From the NCBI RefSeq assembly GCF_000764305.2, contig NW_025946698.1:186001-250000 (forward strand): DNA of 64,000 bases, read 5' to 3'. Below, in pieces: positions 25,842 to 37,800 of the stretch (position 1 is its first letter; every line of letters starts with the position of its first letter). The DNA is from Hyalella azteca. Lineage: Eukaryota > Arthropoda > Malacostraca > Amphipoda > Hyalellidae. The notes under the pieces were generated by a model. The model saw only the letters and a list, made by a program, of their open reading frames with translations, had not been told where the DNA came from and did not search any database. The position numbers were made by a program, and so were the translations under genes.

Positions 25842-25954
25842 CTGAAACAGTTCAAAACAAGATCCGGTTGCTTGCGATTACTTTGAACGAATTCTAATAA
25901 CACGAAAGCAGGAAGCTCAATCTGTGTTTTCTTGGCAAGCCTTGATTGGACACT
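25842..25954 (-). other. Probable 5' UTR exon of SmydA
   Basis: On the - strand the stretch downstream of a TATA box ends in CTGTTTCAG|GTAACG, a good donor. The next acceptor is TTGTGCAG immediately before A-ATG at 24872, which would make the start codon lie two bases into exon 2. This model also explains why the ATG at 24910 is out of frame: it would be intronic. It is inferred from signals only. Confidence 0.5.
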
Positions 25955-25980
25955 GCTGTGGAGTTGGCACCCGACCTGAG

Positions 25981-25986
25981 CTTATA
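25981..25986 (-). promoter_or_regulatory. Candidate TATA box of SmydA
   Basis: GGTATAAGCTC on the - strand, 32 bp upstream of an initiator-like GCAGTG at about 25954. The spacing fits a standard RNA polymerase II core promoter. Confidence 0.5.
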
Positions 25987-26595
25987 CCTCACTGTACCGC
26001 TGCTCTCACCCTCCCTCAAGCGAGGACCGCAAACGTTCGAGAAACTTTGGGCATGGGCGAGAACACGGCTTGAGAATTCGCCCGACGTCTCGTTATTTAT
26101 CTATATCTCCGCGATTTTTCTTACACGTGGCAAGACCGGAGCTACTGATCAACGTAAATATCTGTAAGTACCGTTTGCATTCAACTAATGCATGAGGTAC
26201 AATCTTCTACAAATTGTGATTTTAGATTTATCAGAAATTGTATTCCTGTGCAAGGAGTTCTTATTACAAGACGTGATCTATTGACAGACTATCGTGTTGT
26301 AGTGAAAAGGGTCAACCAAATAAAAATTCACATAGATGATTATAGTTGGTAGATATTGCTTGCATATTCCGTCATTTCAAAGAAACCGAACAAGCCTTTT
26401 ATAATTCGACTGTGTGCATCTAGCATAGAAGTATAGTATCTTTGGTGTTGAAATATAGGTCTGGCTAGGACTATCGCCGAATCTTGAACTTTTCTTGACT
26501 ATTTCACAGATGTAAAAAGTCTGGATTTTTGATCAACTCTTTTCAACGGACGGTGGTTTGAAATCATTTCTCGACTTTCTGTTATTCCGTAGGGT
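25987..26595. other. Intergenic, no gene seen
   Basis: The + strand ORF at 25946-26167 overlaps the proposed SmydA promoter and has no recognisable features. Confidence 0.5.
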
Positions 26596-27110
26596 ACTAC
26601 GTACTAGGCATTTCAAGATTAAACATTTGCTCATGCATGACATTGTCTAGTCTGTTCTTGAACGCGTTCATACTCAGAGCGTCAACAATAACAGCCTCCC
26701 TGATAGCATCGTTGAAGCTCCTCCCTGATAGCATCGTTGACGCTCCGAGTATGAACATCTTCAAAAACAGACTAGACGAAGCTATGCAGGAGCATATGTT
26801 CAGTCTTAAAATGCCTAGCAAATTACGGACCAGGCAATAAGTCCAGCAGCTATCTCAATCAATCGTCAGCTATGGAAAGATCGGGTTCCAAAGGCCGGAT
26901 CCCTTGTGAATCAAGTCACGAAAAGTTCAAGAATCGGCAACAGGTCATGGGCCTATTTCTTCAACGCCGACACTTCTATTCTATTATAATATCTTCAGGG
27001 AGGCTGTTCCACATGTCGTTGACTCGAAGCGAGAAGAAATGTTGTCGCGTGGATGAGCTGCACCGCAGTTTTTCTTAGTTTGCAGCTGTGGCCCCTGGTG
27101 TTGGTTCTTG
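26596..27110 (-). pseudogene. Decayed non-LTR retrotransposon reverse transcriptase C-terminus, partly inverted
   Basis: On the - strand, pieces of the conserved RT tail are readable: RTNTRGHSCKLRK, then in another frame HFFSLRVNDMWNSLPEDI, then a displaced VDALSMNAFKNRLDNVM ending in a stop. The last piece also appears inverted on the + strand (APSMNIFKNRLDEAMQEHMF, about 26735-26810), so the fragment contains a small inverted duplication. Frame breaks show it is dead. The clade cannot be assigned from this much. Confidence 0.7.
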
Positions 27111-28507
27111 TTTCGAATTCAAGCAATTTGGTTGGTTATTAAGAACCTTTCCCATGTAATGATGGCAATTTTATCACTAGGAACAAGAATAGAATTTGCA
27201 ATCATCGCATGTCATAGATTTACTTGTTTACACGCTCGATGACGCGTCTTGTCTGCAGCAAGACGAAGCGCGTGCCAACAGACGAGGAGTCTTAAAATAC
27301 ATCGTGACCGGCCACGCTGCGGACCATCACCGACGCACTCCGCTGTTTAATAGCTGCATGTGCACATTCGTTGTATTGTTTCGTATACCCAGACTGATAT
27401 AGCTATCTGAGCTTCGAAATTATTCATGCAACGACCGAATCTGCACGAGTATTGAATACACGAAACACCCGATTAGATAATAGTAGGATGAGGTGAGCGC
27501 TCATTGAATTATTAATGCCTAGATGGAAGAGACGCAGCACACTCGGTCGTTCGTGAAGTTTCTAGGGTAGTCTTCATATGTACATATTATTCTGTACCGT
27601 AGTGGATGCCAGTAAGTTACTTTGATCGAAAAGTAGTGACTATCAGCAGAACTGACTCGACTCTTGCATTGTTAACTACTATTCTCATTTTCTGCAAGTA
27701 TCCAGCAATTTGCCGCTTTACGTGTGACATTTCATGTATGAATATATCCAGTTATTTCGTTCTTTGTATTTTCTATAGAAGTGTTTTCTTGTTTCAGAAT
27801 ATTGCGTTCTTGTGGATTAAAGCTCTTAATGAATCGCTTCAAGTTTGACTTACAACACACTCCACACTCCAATGTAATCAGCCGGCAGTTAAACGGTAAG
27901 TTGAACGAGTAGTGTTATTAGGCTGTCTTTCTAAGGCAGGCCTGATGTCAATTACAGGTTACCTTGTTGAAAAATTCACTCTCGCCTACAGACAGGCGAG
28001 ACCACAGACGCGACAAGCGCGGTGTAACATTTATAACAAATTGTACTCTGAAAATTAGCTCCGGAATCGCAATCTCGACATAAAAATTTACTTCTCAATC
28101 AAACCGCTGCACGCAAGATCTGAGTAAGGTAGATAATAGCCACTCGATCATCAATTTCTATGCATTTTATTAAAGAATAATCAATGACATCAAAATCTAA
28201 ACAAGGAAGTAATGCCGTAGGATTGGGACAGTAAATATAACAGAACAAGATATAGAACTTGATGACAACTGTAGATAATAGCATTCATAAAATCTAACTG
28301 AATGAACTTAAATACTAAATTAAACTTAATAATAAATTCGAAGGTGAAGATATATTCTTTCTATTTTGTTTACAACTAAAAGTTGCATCGTAATATATAT
28401 GTGGCCCTCGGCGCTGTAATATTGTTAGTTCGTTCACACGGCAAACTCTCTTGAATGCAAATGTGCACGTTTGCTAAAAACAGAGGAATTTGGACCCGAA
28501 CTAATTA
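27111..28507. other. Intergenic between SmydA and the fasciclin gene, nothing recognised
   Basis: A + strand ORF at 27196-27402 has no motif. A short hairpin TCGCCTACAGACAGGCGA occurs near 27985. Confidence 0.55.
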
Positions 28508-28513
28508 TTTATT
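28508..28513 (-). terminator. Candidate polyadenylation signal of the fasciclin gene
   Basis: AATAAA on the - strand, about 335 bp past the stop codon at 28847-28849. Confidence 0.4.
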
Positions 28514-28846
28514 ACAAATTTTAGTACGTACTTATACTAATGAGAAAAAGTACGTCATTGAAAATAATGGAAGGAGACAAAAAATATTGAAACTTGAACG
28601 AATGAAAGAAAACATTGTTCGAAATTAAAAAAATATATATATATTGTCAAAAGTTTGTATTTTTGTATGCTTTTGAAATGGAAAACTCGTCTTACTTGCA
28701 GGTAAACAACTGGAGCCATGACATGCAAAACCAAAAACCAAGCTGACGAACATTTACTTCGCTACAAGTTTCCGTTCAGCCTTAAACCGCAACATTGCTG
28801 CTGCGGCGCTCCTGCGTGGTCACGTTTTGGTGGACATCGGAAGACA

Positions 28847-31800
28847 TCAGTGGCCAAAGATGGTGTGTGTGAAGGACGGCAGGCGCAGCACCAGAGGGCG
28901 CACCGAGTTCCAGCGGTCGGTGATGGGACGCTCACGCGCCACGTGAGGCTCAACGAACAACCTGCGTCAGATTACAATTGTCAGCAAACTTAAAAAAATA
29001 TAACTCAGTACTCACTGCAGTGAGTGACAGAGAGCGCATTTTCTCGTCGACGAAAACGTGAAATCACGGAGAGATAGGCAGACGGACAGGCGAGCACAAT
29101 AGTGCATTTTTTCCATAAATGAGAAAATGCGCTAAAAAAACTAACATTTTTTCATCAGTTAAAGATTACAATATTGTCGCGAAAATACGGTGGGATATTC
29201 TCTTAAAATAATAAGAAGGTGTTTGCTGAAGCTCAAAACTTATTAAGTATAACGGGTTGAAATTATCAAAATTCCGAATTATCATCTTCAAAATTGGTGT
29301 ATTTGAAATGATAAATGGCTGAGGAAGGAAGTTGAGGATGTATTTGCTAATAAAAATTCCCGAACGTTTAGCAAGGTTGCAAACGAGAAGCAATAAGCGG
29401 GGAAAAAAATAAATAATAAATAAGTGGGAGATGTAACCTGTTGACGGTGTGGATGAGGCCGTTGCTCTTAGGGCTGGAGCAGTTGGTGATGCGCGCTGAG
29501 CCCGCCTTCAGGAGGCCGCCGGGGCTCTGGTGGAGGTGCAGGGTGTCGCCGTGTGCTGTGCGTGCGTGGTTGCTGAATGGGAACGAGTTGTACGGGATGC
29601 TCGAGCAGCACATGTGCTCTGAAAAATACATTTTAAAATGAAAATAATGTTGGTGATATCAGGATACATTAATGCTGCCTGGTGGGAATAATGCTATTCC
29701 ACCACAAAGTGGAGGAAATAAACTAGTTTATAAATGTTATCAATGCTTTTGAGGAATAAGCAAAGGTAGAGCGCATTTCTTAAACAATCGCGCCCTCTTC
29801 TTCCAATTTGCACTTTATTCATTTTTTGTACCAACCTTTGAAGTTTTCTCAAACGCGAGGAATTTGCTTTTAGTTAAGTTAAGATGTAATAATCGATTGC
29901 GCTATTCAAGCTTCGTGATCATCGAAAAATAAAACTATGTGAAATTACCTACAACCATTTTCAAAATTACACAAAAAATTTGTTGTATTTTCGACGGTAC
30001 GAGTTTGCCCTGTGAAGTTCTCACCCCGCAAAGTGTGTCGCCTGACGATCTCCTCCTTCAGCTCCTCGTCAGCCAGCAAGCTGTCCAGCTCCTCCTGCGG
30101 CAGGGTGCGGAAGACGTGGTCCGACGGAGCCAGCACCGTCAGCGGTCCGGGTCCTGATAGTTCACTCGCCATCTTCGATTCCTGAGAGGAAAAAACAGCT
30201 CGTTAAATATACTGGGGAAGATATTAAAAAACTGATAATGCGCTGACATTAGATAAAATATCTTATTACATAATTGGGGGAGATTATTAGTTAGGCAAAT
30301 AATGAGCTGACATCAGAAATTTATCTTATTAAACAATTGCGGGAGAATATTAGGAAATGTAATAATGAGCTGATATTAAGCAAAAATAGCTTCGCAAGCT
30401 TACTCTAGATTTGATCAAATTCTATCAAGTTCGAATGAAAAACGTTGAAGACTAAGATGTAAAATATTAGTAGAAGGAAAATCTTTAATTCAAGTTTATA
30501 CTTAATACATTTTATGCAGCAATATAAGACCGGTGATTAATAAACCGCGTAACGCATCAGAATATAAAAACATAGGCATTAAATTGAATACGACATATAC
30601 CATATATTTAGTTATTTCTCTGGGACTTTTGGCAATTTCCATGCATTAAATTGAACATGATGCACACAAAATCTTCAAGTAATTCCCCAAATCTTGGCAA
30701 TTGCAACGCATTACATTAAACATCAGGTACACCAAATGTTTAATTATCCCTCACAAACCTTGTCCATTTTAACGTATTAAACTAAACATGAGGTACACCA
30801 AATGTTTAATTATCCCTCACAAACCTTGACCATTTAAACGCATTAAATTGGACATGAGGTACACCAAATGTTAAATTATTTCTCAAAAAAAAAAAAAACC
30901 TTGGCAATTTTAGTGAAGATGGAGAAGTTAGGATCTCGTTGGAGGGCGGCGAGGACGTCTTCCCTGGCGGGCTCGAGGAGCGTGTCGACCACGTGCACCG
31001 ACGCGCCGCATGCGCGTGAGTCCATGAGCGTCACGCGCCCACAGCCTGCGGTCATGCGCACGCGCGACGCGGACGGGCTAAGGAAGCTGAACAACGAAGG
31101 CTGAAACAAACGAATTCAGTAAGATAATACTTTTGATAGTTATTATTATTTTGTGATTACATACAATTTGGTACCAGCGGTCCAATCAACCAAGTTGATA
31201 CACAAGATTTGTGTCTATTCCCTAAATTTTGCTCTAGTCAGTGAACTAACGAAACCAATTCCGTTTTCTATAGGATTTCTTTGAAGTGTGAAGAGCGCTC
31301 ACGATAATTCAGAGCCTTCAACGAAATAAAAAATTCTTTTGCTGCATCTGAACTTTTTCTGAATAATATTGATGAAGGGCGTACCCCGCTGCATGCAGGA
31401 CTCGAGTGCTGAGAAATAACTCACCCCGCTGTTGAGATTGAATCTGAGGGGGTGGCCGGCCTGGGTGTTGGAGATGTGGTTGTTTCTGACGTCGCGTTGG
31501 TTGAGTGGTGAAGTGGTGATGTGGTAGCGAAGCACTTCGCGCAGACGCTCCACGTCGTTCTGTACGACAAAAACTGGCATCAATAACGAAATTGTTGTAA
31601 AATGTAAAACCCTATAATCTTGAAAAGACATATATCGATGTTTTTGTACTGGTGTTTAATTCAAACGCCCGAAAATAAGTGTTTCATAAGGCCGGAGGGG
31701 CGGTCCTAAGCTTATTTTATTGCTAAGTTGTACTTAGACACACATCAATGCACATTTTCTATGAGGGCAATGCTGGGAATAAAATAATCGCTAGCTCCCA

Positions 31801-34800
31801 CCCACCTTGAGTTCCTCGAGGTATTCGCTGCGGACGTTGTCGAAGGCTTCGTTGCTGGGGGCGAAAACAACGACGTCTTTCAGTTCATTGATTTCATTCC
31901 GTAGCTCAGCAAGCTCGAGAAGTTCTAGGAACCTTGTAAGGTTCTGTTTCTCCAACACTTCCAGAACAGGCTTGGCTGAAGAAAGAATCGTTTTCGGTGA
32001 GATAAAGCGGGTTACAAAAATAAGTAATTATGAAATAATTCCTGAAAACAAAGCAAGAAAACCCGAAATTTGCTCAAATCTATGTAGTTCGTGTAAACGG
32101 CATTTATGAAATCATATTTTACCGAGTTATGTTCATCACTACATGTAATGTTTCCAACCTTCAAGAGGCATGAGAGGAGCGTCGATGATGTGGATTACAC
32201 CATTAGAAGCCATGATATCCTTGGCAACAATCTGGGCGTCTTCGACGAAGAGTTTGCCGCTGTCACGCATGGTTATTTTCAGGTACTTCTCCAGCAGGTT
32301 AACTGTCTTGGCTTCTGGGTTAGTGATGGCAGCCGTGCAGATCACGTTCGGCAATACATGGTTCTTCAGGACGGCTGAAAATATATTTTCCAAATTGAAC
32401 CTTCCAAACTAGATTTCGATTACATTTTTTGATACGTAACATGTTATCAATATCGAATGCCAAATGAGATTCCTCAAGGAACTATTTTAATTACTATTAA
32501 TACATGCACTTTTGTCTATATATATATTAAATTTATGTTTATTTTTCAGTTATATTTACCTGTATTTTTAAAGGTAAATATAACCAGCACGATGCCTAGC
32601 ATCGTGCTGGGCATCGAAAAAGAGGAGACTAACCGGGCAGGCTCGCTTAGCCCTCAGAGAGAGCATCGAGTTCCCCGTCAGGAAGAGAGCACTCACCGGG
32701 CAGGCACGCAGAGCCCTCAAAGAGAGCATCGAGTTCCCCGTCAGGAAGGGCAGCGAACGCCGCGTTTGTGGGCGCGAAGAGCGTCAGTTGTCCGTCGTCG
32801 CGGAGCGTCTGCAGCATCCCAGCCTCGCTCATCACTGAGAGAGTAACATCGACTAAGATATGCAGTGTCATGTTGTATATTTTTTAGTCACATGTTATAT
32901 TCGACATACATGATTAAAAAAATGCCATTTGTATTTTAAAATCGTCGACCTTGGTACGGGCTGAATTATTAGACAGCTATAGAAACTAAAGTTCAAAGAA
33001 GTTTTGAATGCAAATGATACTCTTTTTAATCAAATATTAGCATATTAGAAGGTACCCGCCATAACCATAAGATGAACTGCAATTCCTGCATAATTAGATA
33101 GATTCCTTTCGGAAAATCAAAACCATTACCTACATCTTACTACACATATTACGTACAGTGTAAAGCGCACCTACATATGAAGCAGGGAATTGAGTTGAAC
33201 CACACCATAAGTAGCTAATGCTACAAATTCCTGTGACGTAAATACTTGAGAAAGATGGCTTTAATTACGTTCTTTGAGAGTGGCAAACTTCAGAAAAACT
33301 TCTGATAAATTACGATTTTTGAGATTGGTAAACTTCAGAAAAGGTCTGATAAATTACATTTTTTGAGAGTGGTAAACTGCGGGTCGCTGCCGATGATGTC
33401 GGCAATGGAGCGGGAGGCGCGCGTCATGACGCGGTCGAGGGTGTGGATGACGCCGTTGCTGGAGTGTTGATTGGCAGTGACCACGCGGGCGCAGTTCGCC
33501 GTCACGATCGCCGGAGTCTGCTGGGCGTACACGTTGATACGCACCGTCGACCCATCCGACAGCGTCTTGATGATCTGAAGGCAATGAGGCTTTTTAAAAG
33601 CAAGTCGAGCTAATTACAAGTTAATTAGATGCTGATTAATCAGAATCAAGCTAAAAAGAAGCCTAACTTTTGCCCTAATTTATTAATTAAATAGCATCGA
33701 TAATTAGAAGTTTAATTTGTCTCCAAATTTTAAATAGAAGCAGAGAGAATAAACGAAAGTAAGGAGACGTACAAGACAACATCAAAGACACAATGAAATA
33801 TGTCTAGTTACAGAGGCAGCTGATGCTGTCATATAATAGACTATCTCTCACACACCGTCTGACCTGTTCATCCTCCAGGTCTCCGGCATAGTAGAAGCCG
33901 TTAACGAGATGTGAGTTCACAACAGTGATGATATCGCTGCCAGCGGAGCGTTTGCGACGATATACTTCATTGTCTGTGATGTCCAAGTCATTCTGAGGGC
34001 AACAGAAACGTCTCAGAAATAGGCTTCAAACACATTTAATTGTATTAGGAATTAATGCAATTCTAAACTTAAGCCTAGGATAGTATTAAGAGAAAATAAA
34101 TGAGGATATTCTGTGTATACAAGCAATTCGATAAGAATCTACTATCGAGTCACAATCCTAAAATAAATGACAGAATAAGTTGTTTGTAAAATTGTTATTC
34201 ACTACAATGAAAACAGATTCATTCTCGGCTTACTCTCTCGGTGAGGTCAGAAGTGTAGTCTTGCACGGCTTCGTTATTGGGAGCAAAGATGGTGAGGTTC
34301 ATGGTACGGAGAACCTCTACCAGGCCGGCATTCTTGGCGAGCGAGAGGAAGTCAGTCAAGCCCAAGGCTTCCAGCGAGTCGGGCAGGGGCACCAGGTCAA
34401 CTGAGGGTACGAACAAAATTACTTAACATTGTTTAAACGACTGGTGCAAGATAATAGGGTCACTTCAAAAAGCAACATTGACTCGCACATTCTTAACATA
34501 ACAATTTACACAGTAATAAGTAAGCAATGGAATTTATGCTGGAATAATTATGAGTAGCTATTTCAAAACCAGAGAAGAAATGAACGATTAAGTTAGTTAT
34601 TGATTGCAACAGTCAGAGCAAGGGAGTTACTTACCTTTTGTGCATCCTTGGAGCTCTCTTACGAAGCCGTGACAGCAGCGATATTCTTGGCGAATGGTGC
34701 GGTTGATGCCGCGTTTGCGAGTCCTTTCGATGAGAGAAAGATGACATTAAATAATTAATTACTGGAGAGAAAAAAACATTAAGTATAACCAAGTCGACTT

Positions 34801-37800
34801 TTTGACACAATGAACTAGTAGGTAAGTCAATAAGTTCAATAATTTAATAAAAATGGAGTGATAAAAATATATGAATGCGTGAGAGATAACAATGATCATG
34901 AGGTAATGTAAATAAAGGAAGCAATGGGTTGAGACACCTAACACTAAAAGAGGCGAATCTGCATCCATTCGCGAATATTATTCGTTCGCCAACATTACTC
35001 TGAAAATAAATAAGATACGTCGGTCGGTCACGAGGTTCGCCGAGCATAGCACAGGATGGAAGGAAATGATGAGCCGAACAAAGCACAAAAGGAAGAGACT
35101 CGTACAGCGCAGGCGTGGGCGGTGCGGCCGGCGCTAGCTTGTCAAGGCCGGATGTGATGACATTGCTTCACTGCTACACTAGATAGCGATTCAACGGTAA
35201 CTACTCTGAATGAAAACCATCCAATACCGACAAAAATAATGATAATAAAAAAGCTGATCACTCATTGAAAAATGGCATCGCTACGTTTAGAGTATTTAGA
35301 AAGAAAACATTGTAAGAGGATTCTTGATAGAAGTTATAAGGTCTTTTCCATAGTTTATACCAATGACACACTTAAATAAATGGAAGAGTTTCAGTTAATT
35401 CACGACATGATGTCGTGTCGTAACAATTTCAGTTAATACACGACATGATGATTGGAATGAGCTCACCACGTCATAATGTCAAACAGTGGTTAGGTGCGAT
35501 TTAGAAACGGCTGAGATCAATGAAGCAAAATGTATTTATTTCGGACGAATATCAGCTCCTATTCATTTCAGACGCGTCCGCTTTTATATAAAAAAAGGTC
35601 CGTTCTTTGCCCAGGATCACGCATAGTAATTATACTTAAAAATGAAAAAATATTAATTTTAATTACGGAGATCAGGAGACACACGAACCTTGTTGTGCAT
35701 GTGTATTTTTCAGGGCCCTCGCTGCAAGACTTGATCTCCATCTGACTGAAGAAGAAGCCTAAGCCAGAGTCAGCGGCCGCCGCTTCTTCTCCTTGAACGC
35801 GTTTCTCGCGCTCGATCTCGCCCTTAATGATATCGTCGGCTTCGGTAACGGCGTCATCGGTAACGATAGTGGTACCTGTGAAATTTAACGTAAACGTGAA
35901 ATACAGATATTTTTGAGTCGCATAGAAAGAGAAGAAGAATATAGAGCATCTGTCGACGATAAAGTCAGGTATCACTTTTGGCGACCAAGTTACAGATCGT
36001 TATTTGAAGAAAGTAAAGTAAAATGGATCGAACTAATTAACATAGCAGTTGTGGCTCTAGAGTGCTTACCTTTAAATGTAAAAAAGGGTTCAAATAATAT
36101 AACGCGAAAAAAACAATGAAAACTAAATGAGAGACTATAACAACACCGACGATGCAAAAACTAAAAAAAATATAACTCAGTACTCACTGCAGTGAGTGAC
36201 AGAGAGCGCATTTTCTCGTCGACGAAAACTTGAGGTCACGGACAGACGGACGGACAGACAGACAGACGGACATGGCGAGCACAATAGTGCATTTTTTCCA
36301 TAAATGAGAAAATGCGCTAAAAAGTAAGTCAGGAATCGGTATAAATTTATTTGTAGGAATCCCCCAGAAAGTTCTAAGCTATCTTGGTAGAGAAGATAAT
36401 AGAACAATAGAGAAGAAGAATAGACAATAGATAAGACAATAATAATTCAAGCAGAATTCGAGGTAGTTACCTTGAATACTTGCAAAGACACTGTTTCAAG
36501 TAATCGTGCAAGTTTTGATACTCACCGTTACTGTTACCGCTGCTCTCGCCTGGCGTGTCGTCGGTAGCATCAGCTTCTGCTTCGTTAATTTCGCTCTCGG
36601 TGAGGCACACGTTCTCGCTGCACATTAAAGAACGACCATAAATTATCATCACAAAATTGTTGGAATATCATTTACCGTAATCAGAATTAAAAAATTACAA
36701 TTACACAGAAAACAAAAAAATATAACTCAGTACTCACTGACAGAGAGCGCATTTTCTCGACGACGAAAACGTGAATTCACGGACGGACAGACAGACAGAC
36801 GGACGGACATGACAAGCACAATAGTGCTTTTTTTTCCATAAATGAGAAAATGCGATAAAAGGTACGTATGCATCTGACTATTAGTCGTACATGTAAAACT
36901 TTTCTACGCATGAAAACGATTATATAATTAAACAATAAAAACATAAAAAGTGACCCAAAATCAATAGAACGGACGATTGCTCAAGAAATCGATTGAAAAA
37001 TGAATTAATCGATATCAATCAATTATTACTGATAGTCTAAAAACAGATATAATTTGTATAAAATATATATTGTATCATACAATAGAGGTACAAAGCACAA
37101 AGCCAGCGGGAGCGCGTCGAGTGTTCCCTGCAAGCCAGGATGTTGCCAGTTAACACTAATGTGTTCACTTGTCACCTCCTAAACCTTATCCTATGTCTGC
37201 CTTCATCATACCACTGGCTTACCCTTCTAAAGTCGTACGATTTCGACCTGCGCGTTAGGCCTAACATAAGGCCGAAGCAAAATTGCACGGTTGTCATGGA
37301 GTAAAAAACATCTCAGTCGGCTTCTTGCAAATGGTTGCAGTGTATTTGGGTTGTTTCGTGTACTATGACTATGAGAAACCACTTGTTCGATGGTTTGATA
37401 TCTGGTCGAGATTTATTATTATTATTATTAAGAAACAGAAAAAACTAGATGGTACTTTGCGAACACAGCGATATTTGAGTTACTACAAAGAATGTATGTT
37501 TGCGCATTGAAGACTATAATATTGTTGATTTGGTTGAAGCCATTCCCCAGCAATGTTAGATATGGAACAAAATTCCTGAAAATTTATTAATTAATTAGAA
37601 CTACGATCAAATAATTCACATATATGTATACCTTATGAACATTCATCGAAAAGTCACGTTGGATATATTTATACAACAAATACGTCGTATACTATATACT
37701 CAAAAACAAGAAACCAAGTTCTCCCAATAAATCTTTCTAATAAAGTAGGCCCGTTTGACCGACACCTAGCATGCAAGCATGAACTCAATGTTGTGATACT

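Noticed and set aside
27196..27402. 68-codon + strand ORF with an internal CTGCAG
   Set aside because: No recognisable domain or consistent splice phase.
28718..28993. + strand and - strand ORFs at the fasciclin 3' end, including a Cys-rich frame
   Set aside because: The true last exon uses a different - strand frame that follows the acceptor at 28961 and ends TIFGH-stop at 28847. The Cys-rich frame is its shadow.
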